Shown here one piece after another: positions 7,813 to 16,225 of a stretch of DNA of 64,000 nucleotides. How positions within the stretch are numbered: position 1 is the stretch's first letter; every line of letters starts with the position of its first letter. The stretch is from Lactonifactor sp. BIOML-A5 (GTDB lineage: Bacteria > Bacillota > Clostridia > Lachnospirales > Lachnospiraceae): the NCBI RefSeq assembly GCF_009677585.1, contig NZ_WKYV01000018.1, positions 12,907-76,906 of the forward strand, in the 5' to 3' direction. Position numbers and translations under genes: made by a program. The notes under the pieces are model-generated. The model was given only the letters and a program-made list of their open reading frames with translations, was not told the origin of the DNA and did not search any database.

Positions 7813-8682
7813 AAGGCGGCTTCCTCCGTAAAATGTTTTTTCATTTATATTTTCTATGTAGCCTTCCAGTGTTTTCAGATCTCTGGGAAGGGGAAGAGAG
7901 GGTTTTAAGATTCCTTTCTTACATAGACTCTCAAACAGCTGCAGTACAGCCGGCTGTTCCAGGTTAGTCATGGCCAGTGCAGTGTGGTTGGTAAAGACCT
8001 CCAGAGGCGAACCATGTATCAGGACTTTACCCTCGTGAAACAGGGCGATTTCATCGGCCCATTCCAGGGCATAATTTACATCGTGGGTGGCCATTAAGAC
8101 GGTGATTCCATTTTCCGTCAGCTGATTTACAATCTTATTTACCATGGTGGTATGCCTGGGATCCAAAGCGGCTGCCGGCTCATCTAAAATAATGACTTCC
8201 GGGTGCATCACAAGAATATCGGCGATAGAGACCTGTTTTTTCTGGCCGCCGCTCAGCGCATGGGTTGGTTTGTGCCGGAAGGGAGTAATCTCCAGGTAGT
8301 CAATCACATTCTCTACTTCTTTTTTGGCTTCCTCCTCTGAAACTCCAAGGTTCAGGATCCCAAAAGAGATTTCCTGGTAGACACTGGCGGAAAAAAGCTG
8401 ATTGTCCGGGTCCTGAAAGATAATTCCCACCTTGCTCCGGAGCTTTAAAAGCCCCTCACGTGAGTAATCAAAAGGTTCTCCGTTCAGGTACAATTTACCC
8501 TTCGCAGGGCGGTTAATCCCATTGCAGCAGAGAAAGAAGGTGGACTTTCCGGAGCCGTTGGCACCCATAAATGCCACTTTCTTTCCCCGCCGGATCTCAA
8601 GGGAGAGACCGTTTAAAGAGTGGGTATTTTCATCATCATAAGAAAAGTACAGGTCTTCTGCTTTCAGAATAATATCATTCAT
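7012..8682 (-). CDS. cbiO-cbiK: CbiO-CbiK fusion: cobalt ECF ATPase joined to sirohydrochlorin cobaltochelatase
   Basis: One open frame of 556 residues from ATG 8682 (ATGA overlap with cbiQ) covers two enzymes. Residues 1-290 are the ATPase: Walker A GANGSGKS at 40-47, Q-loop near 90, signature LSGGQKKQ at 143-150, Walker B IILDEPAA and the switch His200. Residues 291-556 match CbiK, the anaerobic chelatase that inserts Co2+ into sirohydrochlorin. Its metal-site histidines are H439 (MGHGTTH) and H502 (GDHARND), which are 149 and 212 in CbiK numbering. Before the internal ATG at 7812 there is a GGAGG ribosome site with ten bases of spacing, so a free 266-residue CbiK may also be made. Two real proteins in one frame, a true fusion, or both together are possible. 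Confidence 0.88.
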   Translation of the reverse strand: MNDIILKAEDLYFSYDDENTHSLNGLSLEIRRGKKVAFMGANGSGKSTFFLCCNGINRPAKGKLYLNGEPFDYSREGLLKLRSKVGIIFQDPDNQLFSASVYQEISFGILNLGVSEEEAKKEVENVIDYLEITPFRHKPTHALSGGQKKQVSIADILVMHPEVIILDEPAAALDPRHTTMVNKIVNQLTENGITVLMATHDVNYALEWADEIALFHEGKVLIHGSPLEVFTNHTALAMTNLEQPAVLQLFESLCKKGILKPSLPLPRDLKTLEGYIENINEKTFYGGSRLMNRETNKAILVVSFGTSYEETRKVTIDAIEADIAQAFPDHKIYRAWTSKMILAKLAKRDNLIIPNVKEAMELMRKDGITDVIVQPTHVINGIENDLMKEDALSYQEDFHTITFGTPLLTAEEDNLAVIQSIVDEFSALPEDEVLVLMGHGTTHYSNAIYAALDYQFKDHGYKNFFLGTVEAYPSMESLLRMVKEYQPQKVVLAPFMIVAGDHARNDMASDDPESWRCQFEKAGFTVSSVLKGLGEYPGIRQLFIRHVKDAMALQTI

Positions 8683-9452
8683 ATATGTAATCTCCATATC
8701 GTAACGCCGAGCAGGAAGCATTCAAACAATACAATATATATTATTTCGTTGGCTTTCGGCGGATAATTTTCGTTCAGAACTCTGAGTTTGCCGTCATAGC
8801 ATCTGGATTCCATGGCATCGTACAGGGCATTGGATTTTTTCATGGCCCGGATAAGAAGAACGGAAGCCAATGCCCCGAAGGATTTCAGCGACGTTTTAAA
8901 GTCTTTATTACCCAGGCGGGAATCCTGAGCGGTGGAGATAGCAGAGGATATCTCCATTAAAACAAAGATAAAGCGGTAGATCAGCATCATCAGCTCAATC
9001 ACCAGCTCCGGACAGTGTATTTTTCGCAGTACGAGAAGAATGTCTGTCATAGGAGTGTTCAAGGAGAGAAAGTACAGGCAGGAGACACTGGCGAGAGCTG
9101 TTGCTATGAGCTGCACGGCAAATGCCAGAGATGCCCGGCTGCCTGTTATATAATAGCTTCCTACGGAAAGAGCGAACGCGTCCAGGGGAGTCCTGGATAT
9201 ATTTACAATAATGGCAAGTGTACTTAAGAATAAAAATGCCAGAGGAATCATGAGAAGTTTCCGATAACGAGAAAGTGGGATCCCCCCTTTCTTAACAGTG
9301 AGAATCCCATTTGCCAATAATACCAGAAGTGCCACAGCAATCGAACGGCTGACAACGCAGAAAAGCAGCGTGATAATAGAATATATGAATTTTTCGCTTG
9401 CATTTACGTACCGTAATTTCGAATAATAGCAAAGCTTATCTATGACAATCAT
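8679..9452 (-). CDS. cbiQ: Cobalt ECF transporter transmembrane subunit CbiQ
   Basis: The 257-residue T component couples the ATPase CbiO to the cobalt-binding CbiM/CbiN. It has an N-terminal membrane block (about 23-75) and further helices at about 105-130 and 230-250. The cytoplasmic coupling region includes ALASVLLIRAMKKSNALYDAMESRCYDG near 180-212, the Ala-Arg-Gly-type coupling region of EcfT/CbiQ proteins. The stop overlaps the cbiO start (ATGA), so the two are coupled in translation. Confidence 0.92.
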   Translation of the reverse strand: MIVIDKLCYYSKLRYVNASEKFIYSIITLLFCVVSRSIAVALLVLLANGILTVKKGGIPLSRYRKLLMIPLAFLFLSTLAIIVNISRTPLDAFALSVGSYYITGSRASLAFAVQLIATALASVSCLYFLSLNTPMTDILLVLRKIHCPELVIELMMLIYRFIFVLMEISSAISTAQDSRLGNKDFKTSLKSFGALASVLLIRAMKKSNALYDAMESRCYDGKLRVLNENYPPKANEIIYIVLFECFLLGVTIWRLHI

Positions 9453-9478
9453 GATAAAATTCCTTTCTCGTCAGTGGG

Positions 9479-9796
9479 TTATTGTCTGCCCAATTCCTTC
9501 TGCAGCTTTTTCCTCTCTACAAACCGTCCCATAAAGAAAGACAGGATGCCCACGCCGATTCCGGTCTGAAGGCAGAAGATAAGACTCTCTACTTCACCGG
9601 GGAGCTCGCCTCCCAGCATACTCTCCAGCACAGGTGTAAACCAAGGTTCGTATTCTCCGTGAATCTCTTCAATCATCTGACTTCCCGCATCGTCGGAACC
9701 TCCAAACTCAGCACCCTTTAATGCAAATAAAGGTACAATGGCGATGAGTGCCGCCACAATCAGCAGGATGACAACGGTTTTTGTGTTTTTACTCAT
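9479..9796 (-). CDS. cbiN: Cobalt transport protein CbiN
   Basis: The 105-residue protein has two membrane helices (about 8-26 and 75-93) around an exterior loop with [20 protein letters not shown], the CbiN signature. CbiN helps CbiM take up Co2+. It overlaps cbiM by 8 bases upstream and leads to cbiQ downstream, giving the standard M-N-Q-O order. Confidence 0.94.
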   Translation of the reverse strand: MSKNTKTVVILLIVAALIAIVPLFALKGAEFGGSDDAGSQMIEEIHGEYEPWFTPVLESMLGGELPGEVESLIFCLQTGIGVGILSFFMGRFVERKKLQKELGRQ

Positions 9797-10547
9797 GAGC
9801 TTTTCCCTCCTTGATAAATCCGATAGACTTCAGCTCCGGCAGTGCAAATGATTCCAGACCAATCATAATGATTACGGTCAGAATTCCCTCGATCACTGCG
9901 AGAGGCATTTGGGTTGGTGCGAAGATACCCAGGAACTTTACTGCAGAGGCAGCGATACCGCCCTGTTCAGAGGGATATGCCACAGCCAGCTGTATGCTGG
10001 TAACGCAATATGTAAACAAATCACCCAGGCAGGCAGCCAGGAAAATAGATACTTTCCGGTTTACATTTAACTTCTGGCAGAGCTTGTAGATGCCGTAAGA
10101 TACAAAAGGTCCGGCGATTGCCATGGAGAATGTATTGGCTCCCAGGGTCGTGAGTCCTCCGTGTGCCAGCAGAATTGCCTGGAAGAGCAGTACAATGATC
10201 CCCAGAATGCTGACTGCGGACGGGCCGAACAGGATAGCGCCCAGGCCGGTGCCTGTCATATGGGAACAGCTCCCGGTAACAGACGGAATCTTCAAGGAAG
10301 AGATAACAAACACAAAAGCGCCGGACATAGCCAGAATCGTCAGAGCCCTTCTGTTTTCCCTCAAAGTCTTTCGAATGGAAAAGAATCCCGCAATTACAAA
10401 GGGAACGCAGATCACTCCCCATGCGATACAGAATGTTGCCGGAAGATAGCCTTCCATAATGTGCATAGCACTTACCACCGGTGTGATACCAAAGCAGAGG
10501 GCAAATGCGGCAGCCAGTGTTACAACTTTTTTTTGCTTACTTGTCAT
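9789..10547 (-). CDS. cbiM: Cobalt ECF transporter substrate-binding subunit CbiM
   Basis: From ATG 10547 the protein has 252 residues. It starts with a signal peptide (about 1-27) that ends before MHIMEGYLP; the mature Met-His-Ile start is the Co2+-binding N-terminus of CbiM. Six or so membrane helices follow, and [16 protein letters not shown] near 100-115 carries the conserved histidine. AAAGGAG eight bases upstream decides the ATG over an in-frame TTG at 10568. It is the first gene after the cobalamin riboswitch and terminator, so its expression should fall when cobalamin is plentiful. Confidence 0.95.
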   Translation of the reverse strand: MTSKQKKVVTLAAAFALCFGITPVVSAMHIMEGYLPATFCIAWGVICVPFVIAGFFSIRKTLRENRRALTILAMSGAFVFVISSLKIPSVTGSCSHMTGTGLGAILFGPSAVSILGIIVLLFQAILLAHGGLTTLGANTFSMAIAGPFVSYGIYKLCQKLNVNRKVSIFLAACLGDLFTYCVTSIQLAVAYPSEQGGIAASAVKFLGIFAPTQMPLAVIEGILTVIIMIGLESFALPELKSIGFIKEGKAHE

Positions 10548-10604
10548 TTTTCTTTCTCCTTTTCTCAAGTTGTTGTGACATTACTGTAACGTGGTTCAAG
10601 AGTA

Positions 10605-10636
10605 AAAGAAAAGCCCAGTAGCATATACTACTGAGC
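10605..10636 (-). terminator. Riboswitch-controlled terminator before cbiM
   Basis: On the minus strand GCTCAGTAG, a six-base loop and CTACTGGGC form a nine-pair stem followed by TTTTCTTTT. It lies about 100 bases after the cobalamin aptamer and 58 bases before the cbiM start, as expected for ligand-dependent termination. Confidence 0.82.
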
Positions 10637-10734
10637 GTCTGAGAACAGATTCCGGTCTTGATAGGGGCTGGCCCCTGACGGATAAGAACCGTTCTTACAC
10701 TCAGCCATCGTTCGTAACTAAAGTGCAAATCGCT

Positions 10735-10895
10735 TGTGACAGGCAGGTCTTCTGACTTAGGGGGTCTTCATTGAATTTCGCCTTCCCAGTTATCCCAGTG
10801 ACATAAATGAAATTCAACTCGTCCCATACAGCGGCGTGACCGTGTGAGCTTTTACTCACTTTCCTATTAACCCGATTGCTCAGGACCATATCACA
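10735..10895 (-). promoter_or_regulatory. Cobalamin (B12) riboswitch aptamer
   Basis: Read on the minus strand, the conserved pieces appear in order: TTAATAGGAAA, the GCCGCTGT region, CACTGGGATAACTGGGAAGG (10781-10801) and the B12 box AGTCAGAAGACCTGCC (10742-10757). The closing P1 helix pairs TGTGATA (10889-10895) with TGTCACA (10735-10741). It heads the cbiM-N-Q-OK operon. Confidence 0.95.
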
Positions 10896-10967
10896 CTCAA
10901 TTTTAGCGGAATACTCCGCATACCGAAGATCTGAATCTGGCATTGTCAGATCTGCGGACCTATTGTC

Positions 10968-10996
10968 ATTCTATACTTTCGATAGTAATTTGTCAA
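10968..10996 (-). promoter_or_regulatory. Promoter of the cbiM operon
   Basis: The minus strand has TTGACA (10996-10991), 17 bases, then TAGAAT (10973-10968). The start would be near 10961, giving a leader of about 410 nt that contains the riboswitch and terminator. Confidence 0.8.
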
Positions 10997-11058
10997 TAAC
11001 TATGACCCATTCTTTTCCACCCCAGTACCCTCATTGGCTGGCCTTTACAAATTTCTAT

Positions 11059-11086
11059 TTGATTTTTCTCACTCATATGCTATTAT
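11059..11086 (+). promoter_or_regulatory. Promoter of the hemA operon
   Basis: TTGATT (11059-11064), 16 bases, then TGC-TATTAT (-10 at 11081-11086, extended -10). It is 45 bases before the hemA start. No riboswitch motif is visible on the plus strand here. Confidence 0.6.
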
Positions 11087-11130
11087 GAAAAAAGATTGAC
11101 ACAATAAGAGAATCAGGAGAAGGATATACT

Positions 11131-12360
11131 ATGGGAATATGTATGCTGGGTATTGACCACAACCGAGCCTTACTGGATGTGCGTGCCCTTTTTTCATTTA
11201 CCAAAAAGAATACTGCTGAGGCGCTGGAAGTACTCAGGGAAAAAGAAGGAATCCTGGGCTGCATTATTTTATCTACCTGCAACCGCATGGAGATTTGGGC
11301 CAGCACCGTGGAGGACTGGGACGGTTCCCTGTACGACTGCCTCTTGGAGTTAAAGGGAGCAGAGTCTGGTAAGTACAGAGAGTATTTTGTGGAGCGTAAG
11401 GAGAAAGAAGCGGTAGAACATCTCTTTTACCTGACCTGCGGTCTGAAATCACAGATTTTGGGAGAAGATCAGATTCTGACTCAGGTAAAGGACGCGCTGG
11501 CTCTGGCCAGAGAGAACTTCACTACAGACAGTGTGCTGGAGGTGCTCTTCCGGATGGCTGTAACGGCGGGAAAAAAGGTGAAGACAGATGTAACATTCTC
11601 CAGAGGGAATTCCTCTGTGATTCATCAGGCCATTACCATGCTGGAGGATGAGGGATTCCGCCTTCAGGACAAAACTTGTATGGTAATCGGCAACGGAGAG
11701 ATGGGGAAAGTTGCGGCTCAGGCGCTTCGGGAAGCAGGTGCATACGTGACGGTAACGGTCCGTCAGTACCGCAGCGGTATTGTAAGTATTCCCCAGGGCT
11801 GTGCCCGGATTAACTATGGAGAGAGAATGGACTATCTTCCCCAGTGTGATCTGGTGGTCAGCGCTACGGCAAGCCCTAATTATACGTTAAAAAAAGAATT
11901 GTTTCAGGAGGCAGTGCTGCCCGCAGATCTGCGGATTATTGATCTGGCGGTGCCGAGGGATGTGGAGCCGTCGGTAGGGGAACTCCCTGAGATTACACTA
12001 TATGATATGGACAGCTTCCGTATGGAGGGAACGCCGGAGGAGCTTTCCCAGAGTCTGGAACAGGCGGGAGAGATTCTGAACACACAGATGGAGGAATTTT
12101 ATTCCTGGCTGGAAGGTCGGGATCTGATTCCGAGGATTCAGGAGATTAAGGCAGATGCGGTGCAGGATCTGAATCTCCGTATTCTGAAGATTCTGAATAA
12201 AACTCCTATGGAGGAAAAAGACAGGGAAAAGCTTTTGCATACTATTGATACGGCGGCGGGCAAAGTGGTGAACAAAATGATATTCGGACTGCGGGACACG
12301 CTTGAAAAGGAAGCCTTTTTGGAGTGTGTGGCAGGATTGGAGAAGGTGTACGATGATTAA
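11131..12360 (+). CDS. hemA: Glutamyl-tRNA reductase
   Basis: The 409-residue enzyme reduces glutamyl-tRNA(Glu) to glutamate-1-semialdehyde, the first step of tetrapyrrole synthesis. The nucleophile is C50 in LSTCNRMEIW, and LGEDQILTQVKDA (about 115-127) is the family signature. The NADPH domain (MVIGNGEMGKVAAQAL near 190) and a helical dimer domain follow. AGGAGAAGGATATACT precedes the start. It begins a six-gene run with overlaps or tiny gaps, ending at hemL, that makes uroporphyrinogen III and precorrin-2. Confidence 0.95.
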   Translation: MGICMLGIDHNRALLDVRALFSFTKKNTAEALEVLREKEGILGCIILSTCNRMEIWASTVEDWDGSLYDCLLELKGAESGKYREYFVERKEKEAVEHLFYLTCGLKSQILGEDQILTQVKDALALARENFTTDSVLEVLFRMAVTAGKKVKTDVTFSRGNSSVIHQAITMLEDEGFRLQDKTCMVIGNGEMGKVAAQALREAGAYVTVTVRQYRSGIVSIPQGCARINYGERMDYLPQCDLVVSATASPNYTLKKELFQEAVLPADLRIIDLAVPRDVEPSVGELPEITLYDMDSFRMEGTPEELSQSLEQAGEILNTQMEEFYSWLEGRDLIPRIQEIKADAVQDLNLRILKILNKTPMEEKDREKLLHTIDTAAGKVVNKMIFGLRDTLEKEAFLECVAGLEKVYDD

Positions 12361-12829
12361 TCAGGAAAAACCATATTTCCCCATGTTTGTAGATCTGTCG
12401 GAAAAGAAAATCCTTGTGGTCGGAGCAGGAAAAATAGCGGCTCGAAGGATTCAAACCCTGCTCCCTTTTGCCGGGGAGATACAGGTGATTGCCCCCAGGG
12501 CGGAGGCAGCAGTGGCAGAAATGGCAGAAAAAGGGATGATCCAGTATGAGGCCAGAGAGTACGAAAGAGAGGATTTATATGATGCCTGTATTGTCATAGC
12601 AGCCACAGACCGGGAACAGGTAAATAATGAGATTTACAGTGTCTGCAAATGTATGGGCATTCCGGTCAATGTAATCAGTGATAAACAGAAATGTGATTTT
12701 TATTTTCCGGGAATCGTCCAGAGGGATGAGATTGTGATAGGCGTCAGCGCCAGCGGAAAGGATCATAAAAAGGCGAGAAAAATGCGGGAGGATATCGCCG
12801 CATTTTTACGGGAAGAGGAGAAGGTATGA
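12353..12829 (+). CDS. Precorrin-2 dehydrogenase (SirC / CysG N-terminal type)
   Basis: From ATG 12353 (GGAGAAGG just upstream, 8-base overlap with hemA) the protein has 158 residues. The Rossmann motif LVVGAGKIAARR is near residues 20-32. VNVISDKQKCDFYFPGIVQRD and GVSASGKDHKKARKMRED match the NAD-dependent dehydrogenase part of CysG and Met8p. It oxidises precorrin-2 to sirohydrochlorin, the substrate of CbiK. The longer frame starting at 12302 would overlap hemA by 59 bases and lacks a better ribosome site. Confidence 0.9.
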   Translation: MINQEKPYFPMFVDLSEKKILVVGAGKIAARRIQTLLPFAGEIQVIAPRAEAAVAEMAEKGMIQYEAREYEREDLYDACIVIAATDREQVNNEIYSVCKCMGIPVNVISDKQKCDFYFPGIVQRDEIVIGVSASGKDHKKARKMREDIAAFLREEEKV

Positions 12830-13722
12830 GTAAAAAAAGGATCGTTGTGGGCAGCAGAGAGAGCAAGCTTGCTGTCATTCAGAGCGAAATGGTAATAGAG
12901 TATGTGAAGGAAGCGTACCCCCAGGCTGAGGTGAGTCTTCTCACCATGAAAACTACAGGAGATATTATTCTGGACCGCACACTGGACAAAATCGGCGGTA
13001 AAGGTTTATTTGTAAAAGAACTGGACAAAGCCTTGATGGAGGGACGAAGCGACCTGTCTGTGCACAGTCTGAAGGATATGCCTATGGAGATTCCGGAGGA
13101 ACTGCCTATTGTGGCGTTTTCCAAAAGGGAAGATCCCAGGGATGTCCTGATTCTTCCGGTGGGAGAGACAGAGATTCCGGAGGGGAAGCCCATCGGGTGC
13201 TCCAGCCAGAGAAGAACCCTTCAGCTGAAGGAATTATTCCCGGATATTCCCTGCAAAAGTATCCGGGGAAATGTTATTACCAGGCTTTCCAAACTAGACT
13301 CGGGGGAATACGGGGCACTGGTTCTGGCGGCAGCAGGGGTAAAGAGACTGGGGCTTGAGGACAGAATCAGCCGGTATTTTGAACCTGAGGAGATGATCCC
13401 TGCGGCCGGCCAGGGGATTCTTGCAGTCCAGGGCCGTGCGGAGGAGGATTATTCCTATCTGGACGGGTACCGGGATTCGGAAGCCACCTGCGCGGCGCTT
13501 GCGGAACGGGCATTTGTGCGGTATCTGGACGGCGGGTGCTCTTCCCCGATTGCAGCACATGGGGTGGTAAAAGAAGGGAGAATAACGCTCACAGGTCTGT
13601 ATTACTGTGAAGAGACAAATACATACAGAAAAGGCAGAATGGAGGATTCGGCCGAACACGCGGAAGAACTGGGAATTGCACTGGCAAGAACCCTGAAGGA
13701 ACAGACAGGAGGTACACAGTAA
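12826..13722 (+). CDS. hemC: Porphobilinogen deaminase (hydroxymethylbilane synthase)
   Basis: The 298-residue enzyme polymerises four porphobilinogens to hydroxymethylbilane. Its dipyrromethane cofactor attaches to C238 in LDGGCSSPIAAHG. VVGSRESKLAVIQ at the start, HSLKDMPM (about 83-90) and PAAGQGILAVQ near 192-202 are family motifs. ATGAG overlaps the previous stop, so translation is coupled. Confidence 0.96.
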   Translation: MSKKRIVVGSRESKLAVIQSEMVIEYVKEAYPQAEVSLLTMKTTGDIILDRTLDKIGGKGLFVKELDKALMEGRSDLSVHSLKDMPMEIPEELPIVAFSKREDPRDVLILPVGETEIPEGKPIGCSSQRRTLQLKELFPDIPCKSIRGNVITRLSKLDSGEYGALVLAAAGVKRLGLEDRISRYFEPEEMIPAAGQGILAVQGRAEEDYSYLDGYRDSEATCAALAERAFVRYLDGGCSSPIAAHGVVKEGRITLTGLYYCEETNTYRKGRMEDSAEHAEELGIALARTLKEQTGGTQ

Positions 13723-15237
13723 ATGACAGCAGGCAAAGTATGGTTAGTTGGAGCAGGACCGGGAGACATCGGGCTCTTTACGGTAAAAGGGATGGAAACC
13801 TTAAAAAACGCTGAGGTAGTGGTCTATGACAGCCTGGTGGGCCAGGGAGTTCTTTCCATGATTCCGGATACCGCCAGATGTATTAATGTGGGAAAACGGG
13901 CGGGGCACCACACCATGCCTCAGTGGCAGATTAATCAGGTGCTTCTGGATGAGGCTAAAAAAGGATACCGGGTGGTGCGTCTGAAGGGCGGGGATCCCTT
14001 CCTCTTCGGGCGCGGAGGAGAAGAACTGGAACTTTTAAGGGAACATGGAATCCCCTACGAAGTGGTTCCCGGAGTCACCTCCCCCCTATCGGTTCCGGCC
14101 TATAATGGAATACCTGTCACCCACAGGGACTACTGCTCTTCCCTGCATATTATCACAGGCCACAAAAAAGCGGGAGAAAGCTATGACATTGATTTTGAGG
14201 CATTGGTGCGCACCGGAGGAACTCTGGTATTTCTTATGGGGGTTACAGCCCTGGCAGATATCTGCAGCAGTCTTCTCGGCGCAGGGATAGACCCTCAGAT
14301 GCCGGCGGCAATTCTTCAAAAGGGTACCACCGCAGGGCAAAAACGGATTGTTGCCACGGTATCTACCCTGAAGCAGGAGGTAGACAGGCAGGGAATAGAG
14401 ACACCGGCAATTATTGTAGTGGGCCGGGTGTGCGAGTTGGCAGAAAAGTTTGCCTGGTATGAGGAACTCCCGCTTTTTGGATTCAAGGTCCTGGTAACCA
14501 GGCCCAGAGATCTTATCTCTTCCATGGCTGCCAGACTCCGCAGAAAAGGCGCGGAGGTGCTAGAACTTCCCGCCATACGGACAGAAGCGCTGGAGAATCA
14601 GGAACTTCTCATCCGTGCATTTGCGCGCATGGACACTTACGACTGGATTGCTTTTACCAGCCCCACCGGCGTAAAGGTTTTCTTTCAGGAGATGAAAAAG
14701 GCCAGGATGGATATCCGCGCTCTCAGCAGAGTAAAGATTGCCGCCATCGGGACAGGAACAAAGAGAGAGCTGGAGGAACGGGGACTGTTTGTGGATCTAA
14801 TGCCGGAGGTATACGACGGGGCTTCTCTTGGGGCTGCCCTGGCAGAGGCCTGCCGGGGAGGGGAGCATATCCTGATTCCCAGGGCTAAAATTGGAAATCA
14901 TGAGATCCTGGAGGAACTGGAGAAAAAACAGAACCTGGTCATCGATGATATTCCAACGTATGATACCCTGTATGAAACCTCCGAGATTATTGATGAGAAG
15001 AAAGAATTTGAGATGGGTTCCATTGACTGTGCTGTGTTTACCAGCGCCTCCACGGTAAAAGGATTCGCGGAGGCAACGCCGGGTCTGGACTACAGCCGGG
15101 TTACGGCTGCCTGCATCGGAAAGCAGACAAAAGCAGCAGCGGACCGCTACGGAATGCAGACCTATATGGCAGAGAAGGCCACCATTGACAGTGTAATTGA
15201 TTTGGTTATAAACTTAAAGATGAAAAAGGGGTGCTGA
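13723..15237 (+). CDS. cobA-hemD: Uroporphyrinogen-III C-methyltransferase / uroporphyrinogen-III synthase fusion (CobA-HemD)
   Basis: The 504-residue fusion has the SAM-dependent methyltransferase first (about 1-245): VWLVGAGPGDIGLFTVKG, YDSLV, LKGGDPFLFGRGGEE and PGVTSPLSVPAYNGIPVTHR are clear SUMT motifs. The HemD domain follows (about 255-500) with FKVLVTRP and YDWIAFTSPTGVKVFF. The fused protein closes hydroxymethylbilane to uroporphyrinogen III and methylates it to precorrin-2. This fusion is common in clostridia that use the pathway mainly for corrinoids. Its start abuts the hemC stop. Confidence 0.95.
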   Translation: MTAGKVWLVGAGPGDIGLFTVKGMETLKNAEVVVYDSLVGQGVLSMIPDTARCINVGKRAGHHTMPQWQINQVLLDEAKKGYRVVRLKGGDPFLFGRGGEELELLREHGIPYEVVPGVTSPLSVPAYNGIPVTHRDYCSSLHIITGHKKAGESYDIDFEALVRTGGTLVFLMGVTALADICSSLLGAGIDPQMPAAILQKGTTAGQKRIVATVSTLKQEVDRQGIETPAIIVVGRVCELAEKFAWYEELPLFGFKVLVTRPRDLISSMAARLRRKGAEVLELPAIRTEALENQELLIRAFARMDTYDWIAFTSPTGVKVFFQEMKKARMDIRALSRVKIAAIGTGTKRELEERGLFVDLMPEVYDGASLGAALAEACRGGEHILIPRAKIGNHEILEELEKKQNLVIDDIPTYDTLYETSEIIDEKKEFEMGSIDCAVFTSASTVKGFAEATPGLDYSRVTAACIGKQTKAAADRYGMQTYMAEKATIDSVIDLVINLKMKKGC

Positions 15238-15241
15238 AAAC

Positions 15242-16225
15242 ATGGAGATGATTAAACGACCAAGAAGATTAAGAGGAAATGAGGCAATCCGAAAAATGGT
15301 CAGGGAGACCAGAATGGATAAAAGCTCTCTGATCTATCCGCTGTTCGTAATAGACGGGGAAAACATTGAGGAAGAAATCCCATCGATGCCGGGACAGTAT
15401 CGATTCAGCGTGGACCGGCTGCCCTATGAGCTGGAGCGTCTCACCAAAGCCGGGGTGGAAAACCTGATGTTATTTGGAATTCCCGCCCATAAGGATGAGA
15501 TGGGAAGTCAGGCATATGCAGAGGATGGAATTGTTCAGCGCGCACTCAGGGAAGGGAAAAAACAGTTCCCCGGTCTCTATTATATTACGGATGTATGTAT
15601 GTGTGAGTACACGTCCCACGGCCACTGCGGTGTGCTCTGCGGTCAGGATGTTGAAAACGATGCCACACTTGAACTTCTGGCAAAAACTGCGCTGTCCCAT
15701 GTGCAGGCCGGAGCTGATATGGTTGCGCCTTCTGATATGATGGACGGCCGTATCCTTGCGCTCAGGAGATGTCTGGACGGCAATGGCTTCAAGGAGACCC
15801 CTATCATGTCCTATGCAGTGAAATATGCCTCTGCCTTCTACGGACCATTCAGAGACGCCGCGGGTTCAGCGCCGTCTTTCGGGGACAGGAAAAGCTATCA
15901 GATGGATTTCCATAACAGAAAAGAGGGAATGAAAGAAGCGCTTATGGACGTGGATGAGGGCGCTGATATTATTATGGTAAAACCGGCGCTTTCTTATCTG
16001 GATGTTATCTCAGAGGTATCTAAGGAAATCAATCTTCCCATCGCTGCCTACAGTGTGAGCGGGGAATATGCTATGGTAAAGGCTGCGGCTAAGATGGGAT
16101 ATATAGATGAGGCTAAGATTATCTGTGAGATGGCGGTCAGCACTTACCGGGCTGGGGCGGATATCTATCTTACGTATTTTGCAAAAGAACTGGCCGGATA
16201 TATGGCCGAAGGGAGAATTGGATAA
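15242..16225 (+). CDS. hemB: Delta-aminolevulinic acid dehydratase (porphobilinogen synthase)
   Basis: The 327-residue enzyme condenses two aminolevulinates to porphobilinogen. Zinc-type cysteines are present in DVCMCEYTSHGHCG (about residues 118-131), so this is a zinc-dependent form. The active-site lysines sit in SYAVKYASAFYGPFRDA and IIMVKPALSYLD. The gap from the previous gene is four bases and the stop overlaps the hemL start (TAATG). Confidence 0.96.
   Translation: MEMIKRPRRLRGNEAIRKMVRETRMDKSSLIYPLFVIDGENIEEEIPSMPGQYRFSVDRLPYELERLTKAGVENLMLFGIPAHKDEMGSQAYAEDGIVQRALREGKKQFPGLYYITDVCMCEYTSHGHCGVLCGQDVENDATLELLAKTALSHVQAGADMVAPSDMMDGRILALRRCLDGNGFKETPIMSYAVKYASAFYGPFRDAAGSAPSFGDRKSYQMDFHNRKEGMKEALMDVDEGADIIMVKPALSYLDVISEVSKEINLPIAAYSVSGEYAMVKAAAKMGYIDEAKIICEMAVSTYRAGADIYLTYFAKELAGYMAEGRIG

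Noticed and set aside
10701..10943. 80-residue minus-strand ORF
   Set aside because: It overlaps the cobalamin aptamer; RNA conservation explains the sequence.
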